Source of the DNA: Demequina iriomotensis
Lineage (GTDB): Bacteria; Actinomycetota; Actinomycetes; Actinomycetales; Demequinaceae
Reading direction: 5' to 3'
Assembly (NCBI RefSeq): GCF_000971395.1
Contig: NZ_BBME01000015.1
Coordinates: 1 to 64,000, forward strand
DNA length: 64,000 bases
This document shows positions 8,186-16,982 of this stretch, piece by piece (position 1 is the stretch's first letter; each line of letters opens with the position of its first letter). Both the position numbers and the translations under genes were made by a program. A model generated the notes under the pieces. The model saw only the letters and a program-made list of their open reading frames with translations, made no database searches and was not told the DNA's origin.

Positions 8186-9493
8186 TTATCGGAGGCGCCT
8201 GAGCGCCTCGCGCAGCGGCGGCACCACCACTCCCCCGCGCGCCATCGCGGCGCGCGTGAGCCGCCGGTTGCGCAGGACCCCGCCGACCCCGATGACCCAC
8301 GGGAGGAGCAGCGTCGCGAACGCGATGCGGTACTCCCCCAGCGTGTACTCCGTCGCCCCCGGCGGCGACGCGAGCTGGAGCGCGACGCCCACGAGCACGA
8401 TGCCGAGGATGGTCGACACGAAGCCGCCGACGTTGACGAAGCCGGTCGCGGTGCCCATCGCGCGCTCCGGCCCGAACGTGCGCGCGTAGTCGAGGGCGAT
8501 GAGCGACACCGGGCCTCCCGCGCCGATCACGGCCATGAGGATGGCCAGCTCCCACGTCGGGCGCGGGGTCGACGGCGCGAGGATCGCGACCCACGCCGCG
8601 AGCGTCGCGACGGCCGAGCCGAGCACCAGCCAGCTGCGCCGCAGCGGGTGCCGCGCGGTGAAGGCGCCCGCGAGCGGGCCCGCGGCCATCTTGGTGAGCG
8701 TGATCACCATGAGCAGCGCGCTCGCCTGCCCGAGGTCCAGCCCCTGCGTGGTGACGAAGAACGGCACGCCCCACAGCAGCGCGACCGTGTTCGCCGAGCA
8801 CAGCGACAGGAAGTGCGTCCAGAAGCCCAGCCGCGTGCCGGCGGGGCGGGTGGCGTCGCGGATCGACTCGCGTAGGGACGATGCGCGGACGGACGGCGTC
8901 GCGGCCGTACCCGCGGCGACGGGCACGCGGATGCTGCGCGCGGCGAGCGCGGCCACCGCGAGCGTGGCGCCCGCGAGCACCCCGAACGTGGCGCTCCAGC
9001 CCAGGTCGCGCAGGAGCCACGCGACCGGGAGCGAGGTCGCGAGCTGACCGGCCTGACCCACCAGCCCGGTGGTCTGCACCAGCACTGGCACACGCCTGGC
9101 GGGGAACCACAGCGGGATGAGGCGGCACGCGGAGATGAAGATCGGCGCGTCGCCTGCCCCGATGAGCACGCGCGCGACGATCGCGAGCGGCAGGCTCGCG
9201 GTGAGCGCGAGCAGCGCCGTCCCGAGCGCCATGAGCAGGGCCCCGCCGATCATGAGGCGTCGCGCGCCCCAGCGGTCGAGCAGCGCGCCGGCGGGCAGCT
9301 GGAGCGCTGCGTACGCGGCCACCTGCGCGACCGCGAGCACCGACAGCCACGCCGCCTCGATCCCGAACCGGTCGAGCGCCGCCACGCCCGCCACCCCGAG
9401 CGCGGTGCGGTTGACGATCGCGACGAAGTAGAGCGCCATGCCCGCGGCGAGCACCAGCCACGCGGCACGGGGCGCGCGGGCGTGCTCGGTCAC
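8186..9493 (-). CDS. MFS transporter
   Basis: Integral membrane protein of 435 aa with about 12 hydrophobic segments in two halves. The loop after segment 2 reads LLDRWGARRLMIGG, the classic MFS DRxGxR signature. The start is GTG at 9493, preceded by an AGGAGG ribosome site and a TAGCGT box. It lies just downstream of the aromatic catabolism operon, separated from it by a 95-bp palindromic repeat. An aromatic-acid substrate is therefore possible, but nothing in the protein fixes it. Confidence 0.85.
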   Translation of the reverse strand: MTEHARAPRAAWLVLAAGMALYFVAIVNRTALGVAGVAALDRFGIEAAWLSVLAVAQVAAYAALQLPAGALLDRWGARRLMIGGALLMALGTALLALTASLPLAIVARVLIGAGDAPIFISACRLIPLWFPARRVPVLVQTTGLVGQAGQLATSLPVAWLLRDLGWSATFGVLAGATLAVAALAARSIRVPVAAGTAATPSVRASSLRESIRDATRPAGTRLGFWTHFLSLCSANTVALLWGVPFFVTTQGLDLGQASALLMVITLTKMAAGPLAGAFTARHPLRRSWLVLGSAVATLAAWVAILAPSTPRPTWELAILMAVIGAGGPVSLIALDYARTFGPERAMGTATGFVNVGGFVSTILGIVLVGVALQLASPPGATEYTLGEYRIAFATLLLPWVIGVGGVLRNRRLTRAAMARGGVVVPPLREALRRLR

Positions 9494-9569
9494 GGGTCCT
9501 CCTGGGTCGGTTCACGCTATGCGGCGTGACCCCGCGCCGCCTCGGACCTCGGACCCAGACCCTTCCCGT

Positions 9570-9664
9570 GACACTTGCAACGGATCTCACCGCGACACCC
9601 CGGCGTCCACGCCCGCGAGGGCCCCGCTCACCGGCGTGTCGCGCTCGATTCCGTTGTGACTGTC
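9570..9664. repeat. 95-bp dispersed palindromic element, copy A
   Basis: Left end GACACTTGCAACGGA, right end TCCGTTGTGACTGTC; these are imperfect inverted repeats. It lies between the stop of ligJ and the start of the MFS gene. Copies B (18921), C (51784) and D (54409) have the same length and ends. Confidence 0.75.
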
Positions 9665-9692
9665 AGGAGGTTCGGCCACTGTCAGGGCGGGG

Positions 9693-10706
9693 TCACTGGC
9701 GGGCGGTGAGGGCCGCCTCCAGGCGGGGGTAGACGCGCAGGGCGTTGCCGGACAGGATCGCCTCCCGGTCCTCGGGCGCGAGCGCGGCGGCCTCGACGTA
9801 GCGCAGGGTGTCGTCGAAGTAGTGTCCGGTGGTGGGGTCGATGCCGCGCACGGCGCCGACCATCTCCGATCCGAACAGCACGTTCCTGTGGTCGATCACG
9901 GACAGCAGCAGGTCGATCCCGGGCTGGTGGTAGACGCACGTGTCGAAGAACACGTTGCCCATGAGGTGCGTGTCGAGCGACGGCTTGCCCAGCATGTCCG
10001 CGAGCCCGCGGTAGCGGCCCCAGTGGTACGGCACCGCTCCCCCGCCGTGCGGGATCACGAGGCGCAGGCTCGGGAAGTCCGCGAACAGGTCGCCCTGGAG
10101 CAGCTGCATGAACGCGGTGGTGTCCGCGTTCATGTAGTGCGCCCCGGTCGCGTGGAACGCCGCGTTCGACGAGGCGGAGACGTGGACCATCGCGGGCACG
10201 TCGTGCTCGACCAGCCGCTCGTAGAGCGGGTACCAGTAGCGGTCGGTGAGCGGCGGGGCCGTCCAATGCCCGCCCGACGGGTCGGGGTTGAGGTTGAAGC
10301 CGATGAAGCCCTCGCCCACGCGGCGGTCGATCTCGCGCAGCGACGCGTCGAGCGACGCGCCCGGCGACTGCGGCAGCTGCCCGACCCCCACGAACGTGCC
10401 AGGGAACAGGCCCACCACGCGTCCGATGAGGTCGTTGCACGCCTCGGTCCACGCGATCGACGTCGACAGGTCGCCCTGGTGGTGGCCCATGACAGACGCC
10501 CGCGGCGAGAAGATCGTGACATCGGCACCGCGCTCACGGATGAGCCGCAGCTGGTTGGACTCGATGGTCCCGCGGATCTCCTCGTCGGAGATCGACGGGT
10601 ACGCGGGCGCCGCCGTGCCCGCCTCCCAGGCGGCGAGCTGGGCGTCCCTCCAGGAGGCATGCGCCGCCGGAGCGGTCGTGTAGTGCCCGTGGCAGTCGAT
10701 GATCAT
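9693..10706 (-). CDS. ligJ: 4-oxalomesaconate hydratase (LigJ)
   Basis: Amidohydrolase-fold, zinc-dependent hydratase of 337 aa. It hydrates 4-oxalomesaconate to 4-carboxy-4-hydroxy-2-oxoadipate in the protocatechuate 4,5-cleavage pathway. The N-terminal MIIDCHGHY supplies the HxH metal pair; PAMVHVSAS and IPHGGGAVPYHWGRYRG match LigJ-type proteins. The ATG overlaps the upstream dehydrogenase stop (ATGA), so it is coupled within the operon. It is the last gene of the lower-pathway operon; LigU and LigK lie upstream. Confidence 0.9.
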   Translation of the reverse strand: MIIDCHGHYTTAPAAHASWRDAQLAAWEAGTAAPAYPSISDEEIRGTIESNQLRLIRERGADVTIFSPRASVMGHHQGDLSTSIAWTEACNDLIGRVVGLFPGTFVGVGQLPQSPGASLDASLREIDRRVGEGFIGFNLNPDPSGGHWTAPPLTDRYWYPLYERLVEHDVPAMVHVSASSNAAFHATGAHYMNADTTAFMQLLQGDLFADFPSLRLVIPHGGGAVPYHWGRYRGLADMLGKPSLDTHLMGNVFFDTCVYHQPGIDLLLSVIDHRNVLFGSEMVGAVRGIDPTTGHYFDDTLRYVEAAALAPEDREAILSGNALRVYPRLEAALTARQ

Positions 10707-11599
10707 GAGCCCTCCCCTGTCCTGGTCCCCGCGAGCCCGGCGGCCTCGCGCACCGCGTCGATCAACGCGGGCGTGCTCGGCTGCGGCAGTACGTCGCCGT
10801 AGCGGGCGGCCCACCGCTGCCGTTCCACGGTGGCGCGCGCCATCCACGGCTCGACGCCCGCATCGGCCACCGTCGCGGCGGCCTCCTCCATCTCCTCCGC
10901 GCGACGCCCGCCGTGCTGGAGCGAGCGCGACACGAAGTAGCCGGCGATCGCCTCCCAGTCGGCCTCGGGGAGGATGTTGGACAGCGACGCGAGGACCTGG
11001 TCCTCGACGCCGTACGCACGCGCCGCGAGCAGCGACTCCGACAGCAACGACTCGAGCCCCTTGACCACCACCGAGCGGCACAGCTTGGTCGCCGCCGCGA
11101 CCCCGATCTCGGGCGCGCCGACCCGGGCCTCGCTCATGCCGAAGCCCGCGGCGGCCCGGCCGAAGCCCGCTGCGTGCGGTCCCCCCAGGAGGAACGGCGA
11201 GGCGAGGCGGCGAGGCTCGATGGGCGACATGAGCGCCGCCTCGACGTAGCGACCGCCCGCGCCGTGGATCGCGTCGGCGGCCTCACGCTTGTGCCCGGGC
11301 GAGCTCGAGTTGAGGTCGAAGAACCACGCGCCGGCGTCGATGCCGGCGGCGGCGGACGATGCGGCGGGCACGCAGTTCATGGCCGTCACCGCGGACACCA
11401 CCAGGTCGGCGCCCGCCACGGCCTCGGCCGCCGAGCCGGCGGGCGCGAGCCCGAGCGCGGCGGCGTTGCGCGAGGCGCGCGAGGCATCGTCCGCGAACGC
11501 GGTGTCCCACGCGGAGAGGTCCGTCACGCCGAGCGCACGCAGGTCCTCGGCGAACACGCGGCCCACCTCACCGAGCCCGACGAGGGCGACCCGGGTCAT
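10703..11599 (-). CDS. NAD(P)-dependent oxidoreductase, DUF1932 C-domain
   Basis: A 298-aa protein of the 6-phosphogluconate/3-hydroxyisobutyrate dehydrogenase type. An N-terminal Rossmann fold (VALVGLGEVGRVFAEDL) is followed by DLVVSAVTA and FFDLNSSSPGHK, then a helical DUF1932 domain (AATKLCRSVVVKGLESLL, in which the family's catalytic-type lysine is kept). It overlaps both neighbours by ATGA. The known 4,5-cleavage pathway has no step needing this enzyme, so it may process a side intermediate or another aromatic. Substrate unknown. Confidence 0.82.
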   Translation of the reverse strand: MTRVALVGLGEVGRVFAEDLRALGVTDLSAWDTAFADDASRASRNAAALGLAPAGSAAEAVAGADLVVSAVTAMNCVPAASSAAAGIDAGAWFFDLNSSSPGHKREAADAIHGAGGRYVEAALMSPIEPRRLASPFLLGGPHAAGFGRAAAGFGMSEARVGAPEIGVAAATKLCRSVVVKGLESLLSESLLAARAYGVEDQVLASLSNILPEADWEAIAGYFVSRSLQHGGRRAEEMEEAAATVADAGVEPWMARATVERQRWAARYGDVLPQPSTPALIDAVREAAGLAGTRTGEGS

Positions 11600-12615
11600 C
11601 GGCGCGCGTCCCCGCTGGGGCGCATGCCCAGCATCCCGGTCGGGCGGTAGACCCGCGTGTCCTGCCCCTCCATGGGCGGCGTGCCGTGCGTGTGGAAGGT
11701 CTCGATGGTGCCCAGGCCCCAGGCCTGGCCGCGCTTGCGCTCGGGCTCGGTCCACGTGACGAGCGGCCAGTCTGGCGCGAGCACGAGGCGCGTGAGCGGG
11801 TTGCACATCTCGATGCGGTTGCCGCCGGGCTCGAACACGTAGAGGAAGAAGGTCTGCTGGATGGCGTGCTTGTGCGGGCCGGTCTCGATGTGGACGCCAA
11901 GGTCGAGGCACAGGTCCGCGGCGCGGAGGATCTCCTCGCGCGTGTCCGTCGCGAAGGCGAGGTGGTGGAGGCGGCCGCTGGCCCCGGTCCAGTCCTCGGT
12001 GTAGACCACGTCGTACGACTTCTGGCCGAAGGTGAGCCACTTCGCCGCGATCCTGCCGTCCTCCATGCGGATCTGCTCCGTGGGCCTCGCTCCGAGCAGC
12101 TCCATGTGGAAGTCGGCGTTCTCGGCGGGGCTCGCGGCGAGGTAGTTGATGTGGTCGAAGCGGCGCACGCCGATGCCGCGGTTGGGCTTGGCCTGCGCCT
12201 GGTTCTTGAGGCCTGCAGCGAGGTTCTCGGGCGCCTCGTACCAGACGGTGTCGTAGTAGAGCGCGAGCTCATGCCCGTCGGGGTCGGCCGTGACCCAGGT
12301 GCGCCCGCGTCCCGCGATCCCGTCCTCCCAGCGCCCGCCGCGCCCGGCGTCCTGGAGCGCGACCACGCGCTCCTCGAGGGCGCGCTCGCTCGACGCGCGC
12401 AACGCCGTGCGCCCCACCCCGGCCGCGGGTGCCTGCACGGCGACGATCGAGCACTCCTCGTAGTCGTCGTACGCGCGCAGGAAGGACATCCCGTCGACGC
12501 GACGCGTCTCGGTCATGCCGAGGATGTTCTCGAAGAACCACACCGTCGCGTCGAGGTCGGGGGTGTTGAGCTGCGCGTAGCCGAGGTGGGCGATGTGGCC
12601 CTGCGGCATCGTCAT
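11596..12615 (-). CDS. VOC extradiol ring-cleavage dioxygenase (catechol 2,3-dioxygenase type)
   Basis: A 339-aa two-module vicinal-oxygen-chelate protein. The C-terminal module carries the iron ligands of type I extradiol dioxygenases: His in RRFDHINYLA, His in GRLHHLAFA, and Glu in NRIEMCNP. The preceding FFLYVFEPGGNRIEM agrees with the extradiol signature. AGGAG lies 7-8 nt before ATG 12615. It sits in the protocatechuate operon although LigAB, a different fold, already performs 4,5-cleavage. It may therefore open a second ring substrate; which one is unknown. Confidence 0.85.
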   Translation of the reverse strand: MTMPQGHIAHLGYAQLNTPDLDATVWFFENILGMTETRRVDGMSFLRAYDDYEECSIVAVQAPAAGVGRTALRASSERALEERVVALQDAGRGGRWEDGIAGRGRTWVTADPDGHELALYYDTVWYEAPENLAAGLKNQAQAKPNRGIGVRRFDHINYLAASPAENADFHMELLGARPTEQIRMEDGRIAAKWLTFGQKSYDVVYTEDWTGASGRLHHLAFATDTREEILRAADLCLDLGVHIETGPHKHAIQQTFFLYVFEPGGNRIEMCNPLTRLVLAPDWPLVTWTEPERKRGQAWGLGTIETFHTHGTPPMEGQDTRVYRPTGMLGMRPSGDARR

Positions 12616-12654
12616 CGGGTGACTCCTAGAGAACGAGGGGTGGGACGGGGTCGG

Positions 12655-13707
12655 TCAGGGGCGGGGATGGACGGAGCCGTCCATGATCATCCGCGCGGTG
12701 CGGACCACGCGGGACTCGCCCACGCGGGACGGATCGCTCGGATCCGGATCGACGTAGAGGTCGAGGAAGCCGGTCGGGTGCTCGATCCTCAGCGGCGCAT
12801 CGTCCTCCGGAAGCTGCGCCAGCCCGGCGGCGACCGTGCCGGCAAGGCGCGCGCCCGCCGCCACGGAGGCCGCGCCGAGCACGCCGATCGCCTCGTGCAC
12901 GCGGAACGGGATGAAGCTGCGGGTGCGCAGAGTGCCCCCCTCCGCCGGCGCCGAGAGCAGCACGATCTTGGGGGTCGTGGTCGTCTCGGGCGTCCCCTCG
13001 ATGCCCATGAGCGGGAAGGCCGCCGCGCGGATCTCCGCGACCCGGCGCACCACCTCAGGGTCGCCCTCGAGGGTGGCCGGCTCCTCGCCACCCGTGAGAC
13101 CCAGGTCGGCAGCCCGGACCAGCACCGACGCCATGCCGTTGTCGATGAGCGTGGCCTCGACGCCCGCGATCCGGTCGATCGCGTTGCCCGTCGGCAGGAG
13201 CGCGCCTGCCGCGGGGTCGAGCGCGACCTCGATCGGGGCGGCGGTGCCGGGCACGCCGGAGATCTCCGCGTCGCCCTGGTAGGTCACCTCGCCTCCGGGC
13301 GTGCGCACCGTCAGCGCGGCGATCGCGCCGGTGTTGACCATGCGCACGCGGACCACGGTGCGCCCGTCGAGCGCCGGCACCAGCCCGCGCTCGATAGCGA
13401 ACGGCGCCACCGCGGCGAGGATGTTGCCGCACGTCTGCGACGTCGACACCACCGGCCGGTCGACCGCGACCTGGAGGAACAGGTAGTCGATGTCGGCGTC
13501 CGGGTCCGCGGACAGGCACACCACCCCCACCTTGCTGGTGAGCGGGTGCGCGCCCCCGAGCCCGTCGATCTGACGGAGGTCGGGGCTGCCCATGATCCGC
13601 AGCAGCAGCTCGTCCCGCGCGGCCGCGTCGGAGGGAAGGTCCGCGGCGAGGAAGAGCCCGCCCTTCGACGTCCCGCCCCTCATGAGCGCGCACGGGATGC
13701 CGCTCAT
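12655..13707 (-). CDS. ligU: 4-oxalomesaconate tautomerase (LigU/GalD, PrpF family)
   Basis: A 350-aa PrpF-family isomerase. It interconverts keto and enol 4-oxalomesaconate, supplying the substrate for LigJ. MRGGTSKGGLF at the N-terminus, STSQTCGNILAAVAPFA (active-site cysteine) and a conserved PFRVHEAIGVLGA segment mark the family. ATGA overlap with ligK. A 39-nt spacer with no clear structure separates it from the dioxygenase gene. The operon assigns it to aromatic rather than methylcitrate metabolism. Confidence 0.9.
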   Translation of the reverse strand: MSGIPCALMRGGTSKGGLFLAADLPSDAAARDELLLRIMGSPDLRQIDGLGGAHPLTSKVGVVCLSADPDADIDYLFLQVAVDRPVVSTSQTCGNILAAVAPFAIERGLVPALDGRTVVRVRMVNTGAIAALTVRTPGGEVTYQGDAEISGVPGTAAPIEVALDPAAGALLPTGNAIDRIAGVEATLIDNGMASVLVRAADLGLTGGEEPATLEGDPEVVRRVAEIRAAAFPLMGIEGTPETTTTPKIVLLSAPAEGGTLRTRSFIPFRVHEAIGVLGAASVAAGARLAGTVAAGLAQLPEDDAPLRIEHPTGFLDLYVDPDPSDPSRVGESRVVRTARMIMDGSVHPRP

Positions 13708-14399
13708 GACGCGTCAGCCTCCGGGTGGCGGCGGTACGTCACGCCCAGGTCGGCGAGCACGGGGCGCATCCCGTACCGGTCGAGCCCCAGCTCGCCGCCC
13801 AGGAACGCCTGACGCGTCGCCTCCTCCTTGGCGAGGCGCGCACGCGAGGCCGCCAGCGCATCGTCCGCGCCCTCGCGGGGCACCACGACGATGCCGTCGT
13901 CGTCGGCCACGACGATGTCGCCGGCGTCGATGACCTGCCCGCCGACAACGATCGGCACGTTGATCGCCCCGGGCGTGCTCTTGACGGTGCCCATGACGTT
14001 GACGTGGCGCGACCACACCGGGAAGCCCATGTCACGCATCTCCTGCGTGTCACGCGCCCCGGCGTCGATGAGCGCGCCGACCACGCCGCGGCGCTGGAGC
14101 CCGGTCGCGAACAGCTCGCCGAACATGCCGTGCGAGGACGGCTCGCGCGTGGTGACCACCAGGATGTCGCCGGGACCGCACTGCTCGATCGCCGCGTGGA
14201 TCATGAGGTTGTCGCCGGGCCAGCTCATCACGGTCACCGCGGTGCCCGCGACGCGCACCCCCTGCTGGATGGGCCGCAGCGCGGAGATCGAGCCGGTGCG
14301 CCCCATCGCCTCGTGCACCGTCGCGACGCCGATGCTCGCGAAGGCCTCGACGGTCTCGCGCGACGGCCGCGGGGGGTCGGTGAGGATCACGGTCTCCAC
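13704..14399 (-). CDS. ligK: 4-carboxy-4-hydroxy-2-oxoadipate aldolase (LigK, RraA fold)
   Basis: A 231-aa class II aldolase of the HMG/CHA family. It cleaves 4-carboxy-4-hydroxy-2-oxoadipate to pyruvate and oxaloacetate, the final pathway step. GVATVHEAMGRTG, MIHAAIEQCGPGDILVV, ALIDAGARDTQEM and GDIVVADDDGIVVVP match the RraA-like aldolase fold. The start is GTG at 14399, one base after the ATPase stop, so it is tightly linked to the importer genes. Confidence 0.88.
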   Translation of the reverse strand: METVILTDPPRPSRETVEAFASIGVATVHEAMGRTGSISALRPIQQGVRVAGTAVTVMSWPGDNLMIHAAIEQCGPGDILVVTTREPSSHGMFGELFATGLQRRGVVGALIDAGARDTQEMRDMGFPVWSRHVNVMGTVKSTPGAINVPIVVGGQVIDAGDIVVADDDGIVVVPREGADDALAASRARLAKEEATRQAFLGGELGLDRYGMRPVLADLGVTYRRHPEADAS

Positions 14400-14400
14400 G

Positions 14401-15276
14401 TCACGCCCCCGGCAGCGGCGCGTCCGGGCGGTCGCCGCGCTTGGCGCGCTGGATGAGCGAGTACACATGGCCGCGCAGCTCGCCGAAGTGGGGGTGCGAT
14501 CGCGTGGTGAGCTGGTCGCGCTCCGTCGGCAGGTCCACGATGACGTCCTCCATGAGCACGGTCGGGCGGTTCGACAGCACGATGACGCGCTCGCCCAGGT
14601 AGACCGCCTCGTCGATGTCGTGGGTGACGAAGAGCACGGTGACCCCGAGGTGCTTCCACAGCGAGCGGACCAGGTCCTCGAGTTCGGCGCGCGTCTGCGC
14701 GTCGACCGCGGCGAAGGGCTCGTCCATGAGCAGCACGCTCGGCTCGAAGGCGATCGCGCGGGCGATCGCGACGCGCTGCTGCATGCCTCCCGAGAGCTGC
14801 CAGGGGTGCTGGTCGGCGGCCTCGGTGAGGCCCACCTCCTCGAGCGCACGGTTGACCTTCTCGCGCCGCGCCGCCTTGTCCAGGCCCTTCTCCTTGAGCG
14901 GCAGCTCGATGTTCTGGCGGACGGTCATCCACGGGAAGAGGCTGCGGCCGTACTCCTGGAAGACCACCGCCATGCCGAGCGGCGGACCCGTGACCGCCTT
15001 GCCGTCGAGCACCACCTCGCCGGCGGTCAGCTCGAGCAGACCCGCGATGGACCGCAGCAGCGTGGTCTTGCCCGCACCCGAGGGGCCGACGACGCACACG
15101 AGCTCGCCCTTGCGGATCGAGAAGTCGAGGTGGCGGATCGCCTCGACCTGCGGACGGCCGGGGGTGTCGTACGTCTTCTGGACGCCGCGCAGGTCGAGGG
15201 CGACGGCCTCGTCGCGCGGGGCGTCGGCGGGCGACTGCTCCGTGAGGCGCGCGACCAGGGGGGTGGTGAAGGACAT
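14401..15276 (-). CDS. ABC importer ATPase, SsuB/TauB type
   Basis: Cytoplasmic ATPase of 291 aa. Walker A GPSGAGKTTLL, Q-loop FQEYGRSLFPW, signature LSGGMQQR, Walker B VLLMDEPFAAVD and switch FVTHDID are intact. It pairs with the two permeases and the binding protein upstream. Sulfonate/nitrate/taurine-type importers also take up aromatic acids; the shared operon with lig genes suggests protocatechuate, 4-hydroxybenzoate or a related carboxylate as cargo. Confidence 0.9.
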   Translation of the reverse strand: MSFTTPLVARLTEQSPADAPRDEAVALDLRGVQKTYDTPGRPQVEAIRHLDFSIRKGELVCVVGPSGAGKTTLLRSIAGLLELTAGEVVLDGKAVTGPPLGMAVVFQEYGRSLFPWMTVRQNIELPLKEKGLDKAARREKVNRALEEVGLTEAADQHPWQLSGGMQQRVAIARAIAFEPSVLLMDEPFAAVDAQTRAELEDLVRSLWKHLGVTVLFVTHDIDEAVYLGERVIVLSNRPTVLMEDVIVDLPTERDQLTTRSHPHFGELRGHVYSLIQRAKRGDRPDAPLPGA

Positions 15277-15278
15277 GC

Positions 15279-16064
15279 TTACTCTCCTCGCTCGATCTGA
15301 CGCTGGCCCAGGTACCAGGCGAGCATGCGGTTCTCGACGGCCTTGAACAGGGCGGCGAGCAGGACACCGATGAGGCCGAGCACGATGATGCCGGTCCACA
15401 TCTGGGGGATGGCGAAGCTCCTCTGGAACTGGACGATCGCGGCGCCGATCCCGGCATTGGCGCCGAACAGCTCCGAGATGACCATGAGGATCACGCCGAT
15501 GGACAGCGCCTGGCGGGCGCCCGCGAAGATGCGGGGGCTCGCGCCGGGCAGGACCACGAAGACGAAGCGGCGCCACGGGCTCAGGTGGTAGCTCTTGGCG
15601 GTGTCGCCGAGCACCGGCTCGAGGCCGCGCACGCCCTCGACCGTGTTGAGCAGGATGGGCCAGAGGCACCCGAGCGCGATCGTGATGATCTTGCCGAGCC
15701 ACCCGGTGTAGCCGGCGAAGATCGCGATGATGGGGACCATCACCGGCGGCGGGATCGCCCGGAAGAACTCGAGCACCGGCTCGGACAGGGCACGCAGCCT
15801 CGGCATGAGCCCGATAGCCGTGCCGAGTGAGACGCCCACCACGACGGCGATGGCGAAGCCGATGCCGAGCCGCGCGAGGCTCGGGAACACGTCCTCCACG
15901 ATCCGATCCCACGTCCACACGTCGGGGAACGTCGCGACGATCTTTGACAGCGGCGGCCAGAACGGGCTCGTGGAGCCGGCGGAGGCGATCCACCAGGCGG
16001 CGAGGAGGATGACGGGGAGGCCGAGGACCATGAGGGTCCTGCGGGCGAGGCCGGCGACGTTCAC
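15279..16064 (-). CDS. ABC importer permease, SsuC/TauC type (second of two)
   Basis: Membrane permease of 261 aa with about six hydrophobic segments and an EAA-type loop (EPVLGDTAKSYHLSPWRRF) that contacts the ATPase. GTG start at 16064, overlapping the preceding permease stop by GTGA. Its ATPase gene starts 2 nt after this stop. With the adjacent permease it probably forms a heterodimer, whereas many Ssu/Tau systems use a homodimer. Confidence 0.88.
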   Translation of the reverse strand: MNVAGLARRTLMVLGLPVILLAAWWIASAGSTSPFWPPLSKIVATFPDVWTWDRIVEDVFPSLARLGIGFAIAVVVGVSLGTAIGLMPRLRALSEPVLEFFRAIPPPVMVPIIAIFAGYTGWLGKIITIALGCLWPILLNTVEGVRGLEPVLGDTAKSYHLSPWRRFVFVVLPGASPRIFAGARQALSIGVILMVISELFGANAGIGAAIVQFQRSFAIPQMWTGIIVLGLIGVLLAALFKAVENRMLAWYLGQRQIERGE

Positions 16065-16900
16065 GAGTGTTCGCTCCTGACGGACGGGTGCCACCAGAGC
16101 GCCTTGCGCTCCACCAGGCGGGCGAGAAGGTTGACCGCGACTCCGATGAGCCCGACGACGATGACGAGCGCGTACGTCTCGGCGTAGGCCGCCGAGCTCT
16201 GGGCCACGCCGATCTCGCGTCCGAGCCCGGGGACGCCGATGACCAGCTCGGCGGTGATCTCGAGGATCAGCGCGACGGCGGCCGCGAGCCGGAACCCGGT
16301 CATGATGTACGGCAGCGCGGTGGGGTAGATGACCGAGCGTGCGATGCGCAGGGGGCCGAACCGGTACGAGCGGGCGGTGTCGCGGGCCACCGGGTCGACG
16401 TCGGCGACGCCGTAGAGGACCTGCACCAGCACCTGCCACACCGCCGCGTAGACGACCAGCAGGAACGCCGACTGCGGCTTGGTGCCGAAGAGCAGCACCA
16501 CCAGCGGGATGAGCGCGACCGACGGGATCGGACGCAGGAACTCGATGGTCGAGCTGGTGAACGCCCGGAGGAACGGGACGCTGCCGATGACGAAGCCGAG
16601 CACGATGCCGAGGACCATCGCGGCGGCGAGGCCGATGGCCCAGCCGCGGACGGTGAGGCCCAGCGCGTGCCAGAAGTCGCCCTCGCCCAGGAGCTCGAAC
16701 AGCTTCGCGTACATCTCGGTCACCGGCGGCAGGAACGCTGGGTTGACGATGCCGGTGCGCGAGAGCGTCTCGGCGACGCCCAGGACGATCGCGACGCCCG
16801 CGATGCCGAGCCAGACGTCGTGACGTCGTGGCGATCTGCGGGTGCGTGCGGTGGGCCCGCGACGGGCGGGTGGTGCCAGCGTGGCCGGGCTCGAGGTCAC
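16061..16900 (-). CDS. ABC importer permease, SsuC/TauC type (first of two)
   Basis: A 279-aa permease with a basic N-terminus (PTARTRRSPRRHD), about six membrane segments and the ATPase-contact loop VDPVARDTARSYRFGP. GTG start at 16900. The 82-nt gap to the binding-protein gene holds a perfect long hairpin (16943-16978). It probably pairs with the following permease. Confidence 0.88.
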   Translation of the reverse strand: MTSSPATLAPPARRGPTARTRRSPRRHDVWLGIAGVAIVLGVAETLSRTGIVNPAFLPPVTEMYAKLFELLGEGDFWHALGLTVRGWAIGLAAAMVLGIVLGFVIGSVPFLRAFTSSTIEFLRPIPSVALIPLVVLLFGTKPQSAFLLVVYAAVWQVLVQVLYGVADVDPVARDTARSYRFGPLRIARSVIYPTALPYIMTGFRLAAAVALILEITAELVIGVPGLGREIGVAQSSAAYAETYALVIVVGLIGVAVNLLARLVERKALWWHPSVRSEHS

Positions 16901-16942
16901 GTGTCAGCCTCCGAATCCTCGTTGATTCCGATGGGGGGTGGG

Positions 16943-16978
16943 CGGTCGGGGCCGCGGCGAGCGCCGCGGCCCCGACCG
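16943..16978 (-). terminator. intercistronic hairpin between binding protein and permease
   Basis: Perfect 17-bp inverted repeat (16943-16959 with 16962-16978) with a 2-nt centre and no T-run. It lies 5 nt after the binding-protein stop and before the permeases. Such hairpins commonly stabilise or partly terminate the upstream transcript, raising the binding protein over the membrane subunits; inferred here. Confidence 0.65.
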
Positions 16979-16982
16979 TGGA

